Origin: Rhizobiaceae bacterium CPCC 101076
Lineage (GTDB): Bacteria > Pseudomonadota > Alphaproteobacteria > Rhizobiales > Methylopilaceae
Length of the DNA stretch: 64,000 bases
Direction: 5' to 3'
Assembly: GCA_003347645.1 (NCBI GenBank)
Contig: QDFX01000002.1
Location: 62,001-126,000, forward strand
This document shows, piece by piece, positions 37,791-47,130 of this stretch (the stretch's first letter is position 1; each line of letters starts with the position of its first letter). The notes under the pieces were generated by a model. It had not been told where the DNA came from and did not search any database. It was given only the letters and a program-made list of their open reading frames with translations. A program made the position numbers and the translations under genes.

Positions 37791-38392
37791 GTGTCCGCCG
37801 AGGCGTGAACGACGGGCTGATAGCCGGCTGAGAGGACACGGACGATCGGAAGCGGTGTAAGCACCCGGACCTCGTCGTCCGGAAGCTCTCGCCGCTCGCT
37901 GTAACCCTCGTGGCTCCAGCGGTGCAGGCCGCCCTTCCAGATCAGGAACGCCTGACCCTCGACGTCGACGAAACTTCCGTCCGGAAGAGACCGCGCGTGC
38001 CTCGTGGGCCGCTCCTTGGCCGTCCTCGCGGGATGGAGAACGGCATCCATTTCCTTCGCCAGCACCGGCCGGTCGCATGCGAACGCCGGCTGCCACGCGA
38101 ACGCAAAACGTCTATGATCCAGACGCCGGCACTCGCCGCAGGGACGGTGTCCCGCCGCCAGAGCCACGGCCTCATCTAGAAAGAAAAGCTGGGTGTAGTG
38201 CGAGGGCGGATTGATCGTCTGCTTCCGCCCCTTGAACTCGAGCAGGCAGCAGACCCAGTTCTTGTGTCGCCAGCGTGCCCTGCCGAGCCGTTGAGCGCCG
38301 TCGTGCAGGATGCCGCGATTGCCCATGAACAGGCCACGCGCGCTGGAGAACTCGATTTCTCCGTGTGGCGTGACCCGGTTCTGGAACGGCAT
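37787..38392 (-). CDS. Conserved hypothetical protein with HRPCGECRR motif
   Basis: 201 residues, soluble. Basic and aromatic N-terminal half (GRARWRHKNWVCCLLEFKGR), then AAGHRPCGECRRLDHRRFAF, which looks like a small metal or nucleic-acid site (Cys-x-x-Cys with neighbouring His), and a C-terminal part ending in VLTPLPIVRVLSAGYQPVVH. I do not recognise a named domain. The codon pattern and a frame that ends exactly at the emrB stop support a real gene. It lies 3 nt downstream of argC on the same strand. Confidence 0.8.
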   Translation of the reverse strand: MPFQNRVTPHGEIEFSSARGLFMGNRGILHDGAQRLGRARWRHKNWVCCLLEFKGRKQTINPPSHYTQLFFLDEAVALAAGHRPCGECRRLDHRRFAFAWQPAFACDRPVLAKEMDAVLHPARTAKERPTRHARSLPDGSFVDVEGQAFLIWKGGLHRWSHEGYSERRELPDDEVRVLTPLPIVRVLSAGYQPVVHASADT

Positions 38393-38395
38393 GGC

Positions 38396-39448
38396 TTAGG
38401 GGAACAGCGCGGGCCCGGCGAGCGCCGTCGCTTCGTCGAAGCCGCACATCAGGTTGAAGTTCTGCACGGCCTGACCGGACGCGCCCTTCATCAGATTGTC
38501 GGTCGTCGAAATAACGATCGCCCGGCCGTCCATGCGGTCGGCGATCACGCCGAGCTGGCAATTGTTCGAGCCCTTCACGTGCCGCGACTGCGGAACCTGG
38601 CCGAACGGCAGGATCTGGATGAAGGTCTCGCCCGCGTACGCATCTGCCAGAACGCGATGCAGGTCCTCCGGCTTCGCACCGCCGAGCGTGCGCAGATAGA
38701 TCGTCGCGTATATGCCGCGGATCATTGGCAGCAGATGCGGCGTGAAACTCGCAAAGACCGGCCGGCCGGCCGCCTTCGAGAATTCCTGGTCGAGTTCAGA
38801 CGTGTGCCGATGCTTGCCGACGCCATAGGCATGCGTGCCCTCGGCGACCTCGGAGAACAGCATTCCCTCGCTGGCGCCCCTGCCCGCTCCTGACATTCCG
38901 GTCTTGGAATCGATAACGATGTTATCGGCATCGACGATGCCTGCCTTCAGCAGCGGCACCATCGGGATGATCGAGGTGCCGGAATGGCAGCCGGGGTTGG
39001 CCAGCAGCCGCGTCCCCTTGATCTTCTCGCGATAGAGCTCGGTCAGGCCGTAGACGGCCTCCTTCTGCTGGTCGAGCGCTTCGTGGGCATGCCCATACCA
39101 GCGGGCATATTCCTCGGGATTCTCCAGGCGGAAATCGGCCGACAGATCGACGATCTTCAGTTCGGGCCGCTGCATCATCAGGTCGGCGACCACGTGCTGC
39201 GTCGTTCCATGCGGCAGCGCGCAGAAGACGACATCGAGCTTATGCGGATCGACTTCCGTGATCGTCGTCAGCACCGGCAGATCGACGCCGGTGAACTGCG
39301 GAAACACGTCCTTCATCTGCTGGCCAGCCTTGCGGTCGGCCGTCAGCGCGGAGATCGAGACGTTGGGATGGCGCAGCAGAATGCGGAGCAGTTCTGAGCC
39401 CGTATAGCCCGATGCACCGTAAACGCCGACCCGAACCGTCTCTGCCAT
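38396..39448 (-). CDS. argC: ArgC, N-acetyl-gamma-glutamyl-phosphate reductase
   Basis: Third step of arginine synthesis. 350 residues. Rossmann motif VGVYGASGYTGSELLRILLR, catalytic Cys in LLANPGCHSGTSIIPMVPLL, and GKHRHTSELDQEF toward the C-terminal half. Stand-alone argC; the only same-strand neighbour downstream is the CGEC-motif protein. Confidence 0.97.
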   Translation of the reverse strand: MAETVRVGVYGASGYTGSELLRILLRHPNVSISALTADRKAGQQMKDVFPQFTGVDLPVLTTITEVDPHKLDVVFCALPHGTTQHVVADLMMQRPELKIVDLSADFRLENPEEYARWYGHAHEALDQQKEAVYGLTELYREKIKGTRLLANPGCHSGTSIIPMVPLLKAGIVDADNIVIDSKTGMSGAGRGASEGMLFSEVAEGTHAYGVGKHRHTSELDQEFSKAAGRPVFASFTPHLLPMIRGIYATIYLRTLGGAKPEDLHRVLADAYAGETFIQILPFGQVPQSRHVKGSNNCQLGVIADRMDGRAIVISTTDNLMKGASGQAVQNFNLMCGFDEATALAGPALFP

Positions 39449-39646
39449 CTCTTGATCTCCTTGGGGACGCTCACATAAGGACGATCGGAGCCGCCGTCGA
39501 GACGGTTGCCATTACCCAATGCAGATGACACTCGCGAAAATCGAATGTCTCGCCTCTTTAAATGCTGTGGGAAAAGAGTATGTTTACGCCTGTCCGGGAT
39601 AAACGGATGTGAGCTGGCTTTGGGCCGGCTTTTATAAGAACCCAGA
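39449..39646. other. Divergent argC-nadA intergenic region
   Basis: 230 nt in all up to nadA, presumably holding both promoters. Apart from the palindrome at its right end, I see no gene or riboswitch-like structure. Confidence 0.5.
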
Positions 39647-39665
39647 TATGCTCAAATTGAGCATA
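39647..39665. promoter_or_regulatory. 19-bp palindrome upstream of nadABC (candidate NadQ operator)
   Basis: TATGCTCAA and TTGAGCATA are perfect inverted copies around one A, ending 13 nt before the nadA start. Alphaproteobacteria often control nadABC with the repressor NadQ, which binds a palindrome at this place. The assignment to NadQ is inference; no nadQ gene is in the window. Confidence 0.7.
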
Positions 39666-39678
39666 AGGGGAGTGAGAG

Positions 39679-40764
39679 ATGGACCTTTCGTCTGCCGCTG
39701 TCCTCGAACGGCCCCGTCCGGCGCCGCGTGTTTTGACTGCCGCGGAGCGGTTCGGCGTCCTGCCGATGCCGTCGCTTGAGTTCACCCCGGAAGTTGCTGC
39801 GGAAACAGCTCATTTCTACGAGCGCGTGAAGCACGTCATCCCCGCGATCGAGTGGCCGGTCCATGCCCCTTACGTGAAGGCGATCAACGACCTGAAGAAA
39901 GTCCGCAACGCCGTTCTCCTGGCGCACAATTATCAGACGCCGGAAATCTATCATTGCGTCGCGGATGTCGTCGGCGACAGCTTCGCGCTCGCTCGCGAAG
40001 CCACCAAGACCGACGCCCAGATCATCGTCCAGGGCGGCGTCCACTTCATGGCGGAGACCTCGAAGCTGCTGAACCCCGAAAAGACGGTCCTCATTCCGGA
40101 CATGCGCGCCGGATGCTCGCTCGCCGAGTCGATCACCGCCGAGGATGTCCGCGCGCTGAAGCGCAAACATCCGGGCGTACCGGTCGCCGTCTACGTGAAC
40201 ACGTCGGCGGCGGTGAAGGCCGAGGCGGACATCTGCCTCACCTCCGGCAACGCCGTCGAGGTGATCGAGAGCCTCGGTGCGCCCGAAGTGCTCTGCCTGC
40301 CGGACGAATACCTGGCGGCCTGGATCGCCACCCAGACCAAGGTGAAGATCATCTCCTGGAAGGGCCATTGCGAGGTGCATGAACGCTTCACGGGAGAGGA
40401 ACTTCGCCGCCTGCGCGAGGACGATCCGTCGGTGACGATCATCGCCCACCCGGAATGCCCGCCGGATGTTCTGGCCGAGGCCGACTTCACCGGCTCGACG
40501 GCGAAGATGCAGGAGTTCGTGCGGGTCAATAAACCTAAGCGGCTGGTCATGATCACCGAGTGCTCCATGGCCGACAACATTGCCGAGGTCTCGCCAGAAA
40601 CCGAGTTCCTGCGGCCGTGCAATCTGTGCCCCCACATGAAGCGGATCACGCTGCCGAAGATCCTCGACAGTCTGCTGACCATGCGTGAGGAGATCATCAT
40701 CGACCCGGTGATCGCCGCCAAGGCGCGCCGCTCGGTCGAGCGGATGGTCAATCTGAAGATCTGA
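39679..40764 (+). CDS. nadA: NadA, quinolinate synthase
   Basis: Condenses iminoaspartate with dihydroxyacetone phosphate to quinolinate, using a 4Fe-4S cluster. 361 residues. Cluster cysteines in [31 protein letters not shown] and [16 protein letters not shown]; substrate motifs [20 protein letters not shown] and [17 protein letters not shown]. First gene of nadA-nadB-nadC, just after the palindrome. Confidence 0.98.
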   Translation: MDLSSAAVLERPRPAPRVLTAAERFGVLPMPSLEFTPEVAAETAHFYERVKHVIPAIEWPVHAPYVKAINDLKKVRNAVLLAHNYQTPEIYHCVADVVGDSFALAREATKTDAQIIVQGGVHFMAETSKLLNPEKTVLIPDMRAGCSLAESITAEDVRALKRKHPGVPVAVYVNTSAAVKAEADICLTSGNAVEVIESLGAPEVLCLPDEYLAAWIATQTKVKIISWKGHCEVHERFTGEELRRLREDDPSVTIIAHPECPPDVLAEADFTGSTAKMQEFVRVNKPKRLVMITECSMADNIAEVSPETEFLRPCNLCPHMKRITLPKILDSLLTMREEIIIDPVIAAKARRSVERMVNLKI

Positions 40765-40808
40765 CCTGAGAGCACTCCCTTCACACGGGAGTTCTCCGCG
40801 AGGCGGCC

Positions 40809-42371
40809 ATGTCCCCTTCGAGTGAAATCGTCATCGTCGGCGGCGGCCTCGCCGGTCTGTTCTGCGCGCTGAAGCTCGACCGCCCGGTCACGGTGCTGAC
40901 CGTAACGCCGCTTGGCGAAGGCGCGTCTGCCTGGGCGCAGGGCGGCATCGCGGCCGCCATCGGCGAAGGCGACACGCCGGAAGCGCATGCCGCTGATACG
41001 ATCGCTGCCGGTGCCGGCATCGTCGACCCCGAGATCGCGCAGCTCATCGCCGAAGAAGCCGGTCAGCGTATCGACGATCTCCTTCGCTACGGCGTCCCCT
41101 TCGACCGGGATCTCGAAGGCAAGCTCGCGCTTTCCCGCGAGGCCGCCCATCGCGCCCGCCGTATCGTCCGGGTCCGTGGCGACCTCGCCGGCAAGGCGAT
41201 CATGGCCGCGCTGGTCTCGGCCGTGCGCTCGAATGACGAGATCCGCATCGTCGAGAACTGGTCGCTCACCAGCCTGCGCACAGAGAATGGCCGCGTGACC
41301 GGCGTGACCGGCGCCATCGTAGGCGGCAGACCGACCACGATTCCCGCCCGAGCTGTCATTCTAGCGACCGGTGGCATCGGGCATCTCTATGCCGTGACCA
41401 CCAATCCCGTTGGATCGCGCGGCGATGGCCTCGCGGCAGCGGCGCTTGCCGGAGCGGTCCTGGCGGACACCGAATTCGTCCAGTTCCACCCGACCGGCAT
41501 CGACATCGGCCGCGATCCGGCGCCGCTGGCGACGGAAGCCCTGCGCGGCGACGGAGCGATCCTCATCAACGGTCTCGGTGAGCGGTTCATGCCGAAGCTC
41601 CACCCGGACGCCGAGCTCGGCCCGCGCGACGTCGTTGCGCGCGGCGTCTTTGCCGAGATCGCGGCCGGCCGTGGCGCCTTCCTTGATGCCCGTCAGGCGA
41701 TCGGCGCGCGCTTCCCCGATCTGTTCCCCACCGTTTACGCCACTTGCACAGCGGCCGGCATCGATCCAACCATCCAGCCGATCCCGATCGCCCCTGCCGC
41801 GCATTATCACATGGGCGGAGTGAAGACCGACCGCGACGGTCGGACCTCCCTGGCCGGCCTCTGGGCCTGCGGTGAAGTCGCCTCGACAGGCGTCCATGGC
41901 GCCAATCGCCTGGCGTCCAACTCGCTGCTTGAGGCGATCGTCTTCGCAGCCCGCATCGCCGACGACGTCAACGGCGAGATCGTACCCTCCTCTGTCTCGC
42001 CCGCCGACGGCGACGCAACGGCAGTTGCTGCCCTCCTCGCGCCCGACACTCCGGCAATGATGGAACTCCGCCGAATTATGAGCCGCCAGGTTGGCGTCCT
42101 CCGCGATGCCGACGGCATCGCCAGTGCGCTGGCCCATCTCCGCGCGATCGACCGCGACCGCGCCGCGCCACAGGCCCTGCGCAGAATGGCGATAGCCGGA
42201 CTGCTCGTCGCCTCGCCAGCATGGGCGCGGCACGAGAGTCGTGGCGGCCATGCCCGTACCGACTATCCGGACGCAAATCCCTCGCTTCAGCACCGCACGA
42301 TACTGACGCTCGACAAAGCACGCGCGATCGCTGACGAAGCGGCTCAACACGTCATCGAGGCCGCTGAGTGA
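40809..42371 (+). CDS. nadB: NadB, L-aspartate oxidase
   Basis: FAD enzyme making iminoaspartate for NadA. 520 residues. IVGGGLAGLFCALKLD at the N-terminus, SAWAQGGIAAAIGEGDTPEA, EFVQFHPTGIDIGRDPAP, and HMGGVKTDRDGRTSLAGLWA followed by GVHGANRLASNSLLEAIVF. The C-terminal helical domain is present. The stop overlaps the nadC GTG start (GTGA). Confidence 0.98.
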   Translation: MSPSSEIVIVGGGLAGLFCALKLDRPVTVLTVTPLGEGASAWAQGGIAAAIGEGDTPEAHAADTIAAGAGIVDPEIAQLIAEEAGQRIDDLLRYGVPFDRDLEGKLALSREAAHRARRIVRVRGDLAGKAIMAALVSAVRSNDEIRIVENWSLTSLRTENGRVTGVTGAIVGGRPTTIPARAVILATGGIGHLYAVTTNPVGSRGDGLAAAALAGAVLADTEFVQFHPTGIDIGRDPAPLATEALRGDGAILINGLGERFMPKLHPDAELGPRDVVARGVFAEIAAGRGAFLDARQAIGARFPDLFPTVYATCTAAGIDPTIQPIPIAPAAHYHMGGVKTDRDGRTSLAGLWACGEVASTGVHGANRLASNSLLEAIVFAARIADDVNGEIVPSSVSPADGDATAVAALLAPDTPAMMELRRIMSRQVGVLRDADGIASALAHLRAIDRDRAAPQALRRMAIAGLLVASPAWARHESRGGHARTDYPDANPSLQHRTILTLDKARAIADEAAQHVIEAAE

Positions 42372-43219
42372 TTCCTGTTCTCGACCCGATCCAGGTGTCC
42401 CGTGCGGTCGAGGCGGCGCTTGCCGAAGACTTTGGTCGCGCCGGCGACATCACGACCAATTCGACGATTCCCGCTTCCGCCAAGGCGACGGCCGTCATTG
42501 CCACCCGCGGACCGGGGGTGGTCTCCGGTCTGCAGCTGGCGGCCGAAGCCTTTCGCCGTCTTGATCCGTTGGTTTCTTTCGAGGCACAGCTTGCCGATGG
42601 AGATGCAGTCACCCCCGGCGCGATCATCGCCCGCATCAACGGCCCCGCCCGCCCGATCCTCTCCGGCGAGCGCGTCGCGCTGAACTATCTGGGTCGTCTC
42701 TCGGGCGTTGCGACGGCGACGTCCGCCTTCGCGCGGAGGATCGCACATACCCGGGCCAAGATCGCGGATACGCGCAAGACGACGCCCGGACTGCGCGTCT
42801 TCGAGAAATATGCCGTGCGCTGTGGCGGCGGTGCCAATCATCGGTTCGGCCTCGACGATGCGGTTCTCATCAAGGACAACCACATCGCGGTCGCCGGCGG
42901 CATCGCCGCTGCTTTGCGTGCTGCGAAGGCTGGTGCCGGCCATCTCGTGAAGATCGAGATCGAGGTTGACGGACTGGATCAGCTCGACGAGGTCATCGCC
43001 GAAGGAGCCGATGCGGTCCTGCTTGACAATATGGGACCGGATCTCCTCGCGGAGGCTGTGCGCCGGGTCGCGGGTCGCATGATCACCGAGGCCTCAGGCG
43101 GTGTGACCTTGGAAAGCGTCACGGCGATCGCAGAAAGCGGCGTCGACCTGATCTCGACCGGCTGGATCACTCATTCCGCGCCGGTGCTCGATCTCGGCCT
43201 CGATATTCAGATCACCTGA
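42368..43219 (+). CDS. nadC: NadC, nicotinate-nucleotide diphosphorylase
   Basis: Converts quinolinate and PRPP to nicotinate mononucleotide. 283 residues from a GTG start inside the nadB stop. Motifs AALAEDFGRAGDITTNSTIP, ADTRKTTPGLRVFEKYAVRC, GGGANHRFGLDDAVLIKDNH and VLLDNMGPDLLAEAVRRVAG. Its 3' end overlaps the convergent PilZ gene by 13 nt. Confidence 0.98.
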   Translation: MIPVLDPIQVSRAVEAALAEDFGRAGDITTNSTIPASAKATAVIATRGPGVVSGLQLAAEAFRRLDPLVSFEAQLADGDAVTPGAIIARINGPARPILSGERVALNYLGRLSGVATATSAFARRIAHTRAKIADTRKTTPGLRVFEKYAVRCGGGANHRFGLDDAVLIKDNHIAVAGGIAAALRAAKAGAGHLVKIEIEVDGLDQLDEVIAEGADAVLLDNMGPDLLAEAVRRVAGRMITEASGGVTLESVTAIAESGVDLISTGWITHSAPVLDLGLDIQIT

Positions 43220-43503
43220 CGGCGCGGCGGATATTTCGGCTGCCGGTCGGGGAACATGACCCCGATCATTTCGGCGTCCTGCCAGACCATCTTGCACTTG
43301 CGAACGACGGGGATATTCGCGGCCATCTCAAGTGTGAAATAGTCCGGCACGTCCTCGAAGGTCAGCAGCTCGAGCTGGGCCCCGGTCTGCGATACGTCGC
43401 GAACCACGACTTCCAGTACCACGCCGTTCGGCAACAGGACTCGCCCCTCTCCAGCGATGGTTCTGCGGATCGCCCTGCGATTGTTAAAGTCGTAACGTCC
43501 CAT
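43207..43503 (-). CDS. PilZ-domain protein (probable c-di-GMP effector)
   Basis: 98 residues, all one PilZ domain. FNNRRAIRRTIAGEGRVLL supplies an RxxxR-like segment (RRAIRR), and VVRDVSQTGAQLELL is a D/NxSxxG match. That pair is how PilZ proteins bind cyclic di-GMP. No output domain, so it would act by protein contact. An EAL phosphodiesterase lies 4.5 kb away but not in the same operon. Confidence 0.8.
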   Translation of the reverse strand: MGRYDFNNRRAIRRTIAGEGRVLLPNGVVLEVVVRDVSQTGAQLELLTFEDVPDYFTLEMAANIPVVRKCKMVWQDAEMIGVMFPDRQPKYPPRRQVI

Positions 43504-43566
43504 GTGGTTCCCCCTCCACCTGCGACGAGCATCCGCTCTAGTAGTAAATTATAGGTTGCACTCTTC

Positions 43567-44553
43567 TCAGACAGAAATGCTCTTCCCGGCCACTTTCCGC
43601 GCAGACAACAATCCAAGGTAGTATTGTGCGATCGTCGCTCCCGCCAAGGCCGTAACTCCGGCGTGATCGTAAGGGGGCGACACCTCGACGACATCGCCGC
43701 CCCTGAGATCGAGCGGCTCCAGCCGCCGCAGGATCGCCAGCGCTTCGCGGGTCGAAAGGCCGCCGCAAACCGGCGTGCCGGTGCCGGGCGCATAGGCCGG
43801 GTCAAGCGCATCGATATCGAAGGTCAGGTAAACCGGCGTGTCGCCGACATGCGCCAGAATCCGCGAAGCCATCGCTGCCGGCCCGAGATCAGCCACGTCG
43901 AAGCCGCTGACGACCGCGATGCCGTGATGGGCGGGCGCATGAGTACGGATACCGACCTGGATCGACTTTTCTGGAATGATCAGACCGTCCGCGACAGCAC
44001 GCGAGATCATCGTGCCATGGTCGATGCGCGCATTGTCGACGTCATCCCAGGTGTCCTGGTGTGCATCGAAATGGAGAAGCGCGACCGGTCGACCGAGTCT
44101 CTTCACCAACGCTTTCAGCACCGGATAGGTCAGGAAATGATCGCCGCCCAGGGTCAGAAGATGCGCGCCCGTCGCAAGTCGCGCGGCCGCCTGTGCCTCG
44201 ATCGCTGCCGGAGTTTCAGCCGGATAGCCGTAGTCGAATACCGCATCGCCCGAATCGCAGACCGATAGTTCCGCGAAGATATCGTATCCGAATGGATACA
44301 CCGGATCGCCGTCGAGGATGGTCGAGGCCTCGCGGATCGCTCTTGGTCCGAACCTTGTACCGGGCCTGTTCGACACAGTCGTATCGAGCGGCACGCCCCA
44401 CACCGTCACATCGAAACCGGACGGGTCACGCGAGTAGACGCGGCGGAGAAACGACACCACGCCGGAATAGTTCGGTTCGGTGCTCTGGCCGTAGCGGAAG
44501 TCGGAATCGAGCGCCCGGTCGACGGGACGCGGCGCCAACGGATCATGTGGCAT
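43567..44553 (-). CDS. speB: Agmatinase-type ureohydrolase
   Basis: Arginase/agmatinase family, Mn-dependent hydrolysis of a guanidino group to urea. 328 residues from ATG 44553 (a start eight codons upstream is possible). Metal ligands in LLTLGGDHFLTYPVL, ALLHFDAHQDTWDD, and LTFDIDALDPAYAPGTGTPV. Length and GVPLDTTVSNRPGTRFGPRA fit SpeB-like members; guanidinobutyrase or related activity cannot be excluded. Confidence 0.9.
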   Translation of the reverse strand: MPHDPLAPRPVDRALDSDFRYGQSTEPNYSGVVSFLRRVYSRDPSGFDVTVWGVPLDTTVSNRPGTRFGPRAIREASTILDGDPVYPFGYDIFAELSVCDSGDAVFDYGYPAETPAAIEAQAAARLATGAHLLTLGGDHFLTYPVLKALVKRLGRPVALLHFDAHQDTWDDVDNARIDHGTMISRAVADGLIIPEKSIQVGIRTHAPAHHGIAVVSGFDVADLGPAAMASRILAHVGDTPVYLTFDIDALDPAYAPGTGTPVCGGLSTREALAILRRLEPLDLRGGDVVEVSPPYDHAGVTALAGATIAQYYLGLLSARKVAGKSISV

Positions 44554-44685
44554 GAAAGACTCACAGACAGAAAACAATAACGCTATTCAGCGTTTTGCCC
44601 CGTACGCGACGTTCAGTCCACTTCCAGAATCCGCACTTCGGGCGGACACTTTTGGAATTGTTATCTTTCGCTGGGGTGCGAGAAG

Positions 44686-44925
44686 ATGAACGCTACGCAA
44701 GCGCAGGCACGGGTACTGACCGTGCTTGAAGGAGCAAGAGGTCGCTGGGTACCGATGCGGTGGCTAGATACCACACCTTTACTTCACGACGATGACTTTC
44801 CGGTCATACCGAGTTTGATCGAAAACGGATGGGCGCAACACAAGCTCCGCTCCGTTCAGATCACCCGGGCCGGGATGGCAGCGCTCTACGAAGTCAGAGG
44901 CGAGACCCGGACGGCAAAACGGTAA
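44686..44925 (+). CDS. Small hypothetical protein, possibly winged-helix-like
   Basis: 79 residues, with QARVLTVLEGARGRWVPMRW at the start and a later SVQITRAGMAALYEVRGE, reminiscent of small wHTH modules, but without a recognised family. GAGAAG precedes the ATG. It ends just before the terminator it shares with rpsI. Confidence 0.7.
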   Translation: MNATQAQARVLTVLEGARGRWVPMRWLDTTPLLHDDDFPVIPSLIENGWAQHKLRSVQITRAGMAALYEVRGETRTAKR

Positions 44926-44932
44926 AAACGAA

Positions 44933-44959
44933 AAAAGGCGGGCACCGAGCCCGCCTTTT
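44933..44959. terminator. Bidirectional terminator between the small plus-strand gene and rpsI
   Basis: AAAAGGCGGGC and GCCCGCCTTTT form an 11-bp stem around ACCGA, with further A and T runs on the outer sides. It ends the plus-strand small gene and the minus-strand rplM-rpsI operon. Confidence 0.85.
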
Positions 44960-44980
44960 CGTTTTCTGGATGCCGTTCGA

Positions 44981-45463
44981 TCAGCGCTTCGAGAACTGGA
45001 AGCTGCGGCGGGCCTTGGCACGACCGTACTTCTTACGTTCGACGACACGCGAATCGCGGGTCAGGAAGCCTTCCTTCTTCAGGACGGAGCGGAGCTCCGG
45101 CTCGAAATAGGTGAGAGCCTTCGACAGACCGTGGCGAACAGCGCCAGCCTGGCCGGAAAGACCGCCGCCGGCGACCGTGACGCGCACGTCGTACTGGCCA
45201 TCGCGGTTGGCGACGTGAAGCGGCTGCTGAAGGATCATGCGCAGGACCGGACGGGCGAAGTAAACTTCGAGTTCGCGGTCGTTGACGACGATCTTGCCCG
45301 AGCCGGGTTTGATCCAGACGCGGGCAACCGCGTCCTTGCGCTTGCCCGTGGCATAGGCGCGGCCCTGGGCGTCGAGTTTCTGCTCGTGACGCGGTGCTTC
45401 GGACGCACCGGACGAGCCGAGAGCGCCGCCGAGATCTTCGAGAGACTGGATGTTATCGGCCAT
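44981..45463 (-). CDS. rpsI: RpsI, 30S ribosomal protein S9
   Basis: 160 residues with an alphaproteobacterial N-terminal extension before the conserved [38 protein letters not shown] and the basic C-terminal tail [17 protein letters not shown], which reaches the P-site tRNA, are present. Follows rplM after 5 nt. Confidence 0.98.
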   Translation of the reverse strand: MADNIQSLEDLGGALGSSGASEAPRHEQKLDAQGRAYATGKRKDAVARVWIKPGSGKIVVNDRELEVYFARPVLRMILQQPLHVANRDGQYDVRVTVAGGGLSGQAGAVRHGLSKALTYFEPELRSVLKKEGFLTRDSRVVERKKYGRAKARRSFQFSKR

Positions 45464-45468
45464 GGGGC

Positions 45469-45930
45469 TCAGCTCCGGACGTTCTTGCGGTTCAGCGAGG
45501 CGACGTCGAGGACGGCCGGCTGCTGAGCGGTGTGGGGATGCTCGGAACCGGCGTAGACGCGGAGGTTGCCGAGCTGCTGGCGGCCGAGCGGGCCACGCGG
45601 AAGCATGCGCTCCACGGCCTTCTCGAGGACGCGGTTCGGGAAGCGGCCGTCGAGAATCTTCTCGGCTTTGCGCTCCTTGATGCCGCCCGGATAACCGGTG
45701 TGCCAGAAATAGCTCTTGTCGGCGCGCTTCTTGCCGGTGAACACCACCTTCTCGGCGTTGATGACGATGACGTTGTCACCGGTATCGACGTGGGGGGTGA
45801 AAATGGCTTGATGCTTGCCGCGAAGGCGCATCGCGATGAGAGAAGCCAGGCGACCGACGACGAGACCCTCGGCGTCGATCAGGACCCACTTCTTCTCGAC
45901 GTCGGCAGGCTTCGCCGAAAACGTGGACAT
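45469..45930 (-). CDS. rplM: RplM, 50S ribosomal protein L13
   Basis: 153 residues. [60 protein letters not shown] and the C-terminal [20 protein letters not shown]. First gene of the conserved rplM-rpsI pair. AAGGATCT precedes the start. In several bacteria the operon is autoregulated by L13; that cannot be judged here. Confidence 0.98.
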   Translation of the reverse strand: MSTFSAKPADVEKKWVLIDAEGLVVGRLASLIAMRLRGKHQAIFTPHVDTGDNVIVINAEKVVFTGKKRADKSYFWHTGYPGGIKERKAEKILDGRFPNRVLEKAVERMLPRGPLGRQQLGNLRVYAGSEHPHTAQQPAVLDVASLNRKNVRS

Positions 45931-46057
45931 GTCGAGATCCTTGAAAATGAGAGCGGCCGCACAGGCGGCCAGCTGCGGAGCTTCTAGCTCAACACGACCG
46001 ACAAATCAACGAAATGGAGAATAGAATAGCCCAGTAGAATCAATGGCTTATAAAAAT

Positions 46058-46071
46058 GGTATTAAAATACC
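46058..46071 (-). terminator. Possible weak terminator upstream of rplM
   Basis: On the minus strand GGTATT-TT-AATACC is followed by ATTTTTAT: a short AT-rich stem and a T-run, placed 22 nt past the stop of the 94-residue gene. Stem stability is low, so this is tentative. Confidence 0.35.
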
Positions 46072-46092
46072 CCCGAAACACGCTCTGATTCT

Positions 46093-46377
46093 CTAGGCTT
46101 CATGGACCAGATCGCCCCATTCGTCCTTCCAGAGATCATCTTCGTCTATTACCCCGACCACCCCGCCATATTTGCCGGCAAGCTGAATCGCCGATGCCAA
46201 TGCCTGATGGACACCGATAGGCTCATGATGCTGCGCGGCGACCTCCGCCGCGGTGTGCGTTCCGGCCAAACCGTCCGGCGCCGTGACCTCGCCAAGCACC
46301 TCGGACGCGTCCTGATGAATTCTCAGTGAAACTTCGCCGTCTTGAGGGACGGAACGTTTGACGAAATGCGTGGTCAT
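46093..46377 (-). CDS. Hypothetical protein, 94 residues
   Basis: Starts MTTHFVKRSVPQDGEVSLRI and ends with an acidic, Trp-containing tail (VIDEDDLWKDEWGDLVHEA). The middle has HTAAEVAAQHHEPIGVHQAL. Soluble, no signal peptide. The codon pattern is that of a real gene; no family recognised. It lies upstream of rplM on the same strand. Confidence 0.65.
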   Translation of the reverse strand: MTTHFVKRSVPQDGEVSLRIHQDASEVLGEVTAPDGLAGTHTAAEVAAQHHEPIGVHQALASAIQLAGKYGGVVGVIDEDDLWKDEWGDLVHEA

Positions 46378-46497
46378 TCAAGGCTCTCCCTTCCCTAAAA
46401 ACGCCTGCAAACGCATCACGTTCCATGGCTTGGGAGGGTTGCAAGACGCCCCCTTAACGGGGCATCAAGGCAAATCATCCCGTTCAGCTTGAGTCGC

Positions 46498-47094
46498 ATG
46501 CGTCTGATCGCAACCCTTCTCGCGTTCGCCATTCTGGCCGGCACGGCGGCGCACGCCCAGACCGAGACCAACGCTTCGGTCGTGGAGACAGCTCCCCTGC
46601 CCGATGTCCAACCGGTCCAGATCCAGCTCTCGCCCGATATGGTGCGGCGCTATGTCGAAAGCCTGCCAGACACAATCGTCCTGGCGCGGGAGTTCGATGC
46701 CAAGGAAAAGGCGCCTCCGGCCTCGACCAACCTGGACGACATACCCTTCCTCCTCGTGCCATATCTCTTCGATCCTGAAGCGGAACGGCGCATCAATGCG
46801 GTCCTCGCCCGTTTTGGCTTCGGCAATTATGCAGCCTGGGCAAACGCGGCTTACTCGATCGCGCTGGCTGCAGAATCCGTGAACTTCGGCCGGGTCGAAG
46901 ACCTCACCAGCCAGAAGGGAGCGGCCGAGCGGGAAATCCGGGCGGACAAGACCCTCAGCGATGAGGACAAGAAGAAGGCCATCGAGGACCTCGACGCTCA
47001 ATTCGCCGCTCTCGCCGAATTCGAGCCCCTTCCCGGAAATCGCGAGGCGGTGCAGCCGTTTCTTCAGCGATTGAGGTCGGCAACGGGCGGCTGA
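46498..47094 (+). CDS. Exported hypothetical protein
   Basis: 198 residues from ATG 46498 (the upstream in-frame TTG at 46489 is not needed). Signal peptide MRLIATLLAFAILAGTAAHA, then a helical mature domain with IQLSPDMVRRYVESLPDTIV and a charged region (REIRADKTLSDEDKKKAIED). Probably periplasmic. It precedes the CoA-binding protein gene by 36 nt. Confidence 0.8.
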   Translation: MRLIATLLAFAILAGTAAHAQTETNASVVETAPLPDVQPVQIQLSPDMVRRYVESLPDTIVLAREFDAKEKAPPASTNLDDIPFLLVPYLFDPEAERRINAVLARFGFGNYAAWANAAYSIALAAESVNFGRVEDLTSQKGAAEREIRADKTLSDEDKKKAIEDLDAQFAALAEFEPLPGNREAVQPFLQRLRSATGG

Positions 47095-47130
47095 CCACCT
47101 ATATCAGATTGAGCAACAGGAGATTCCGCC

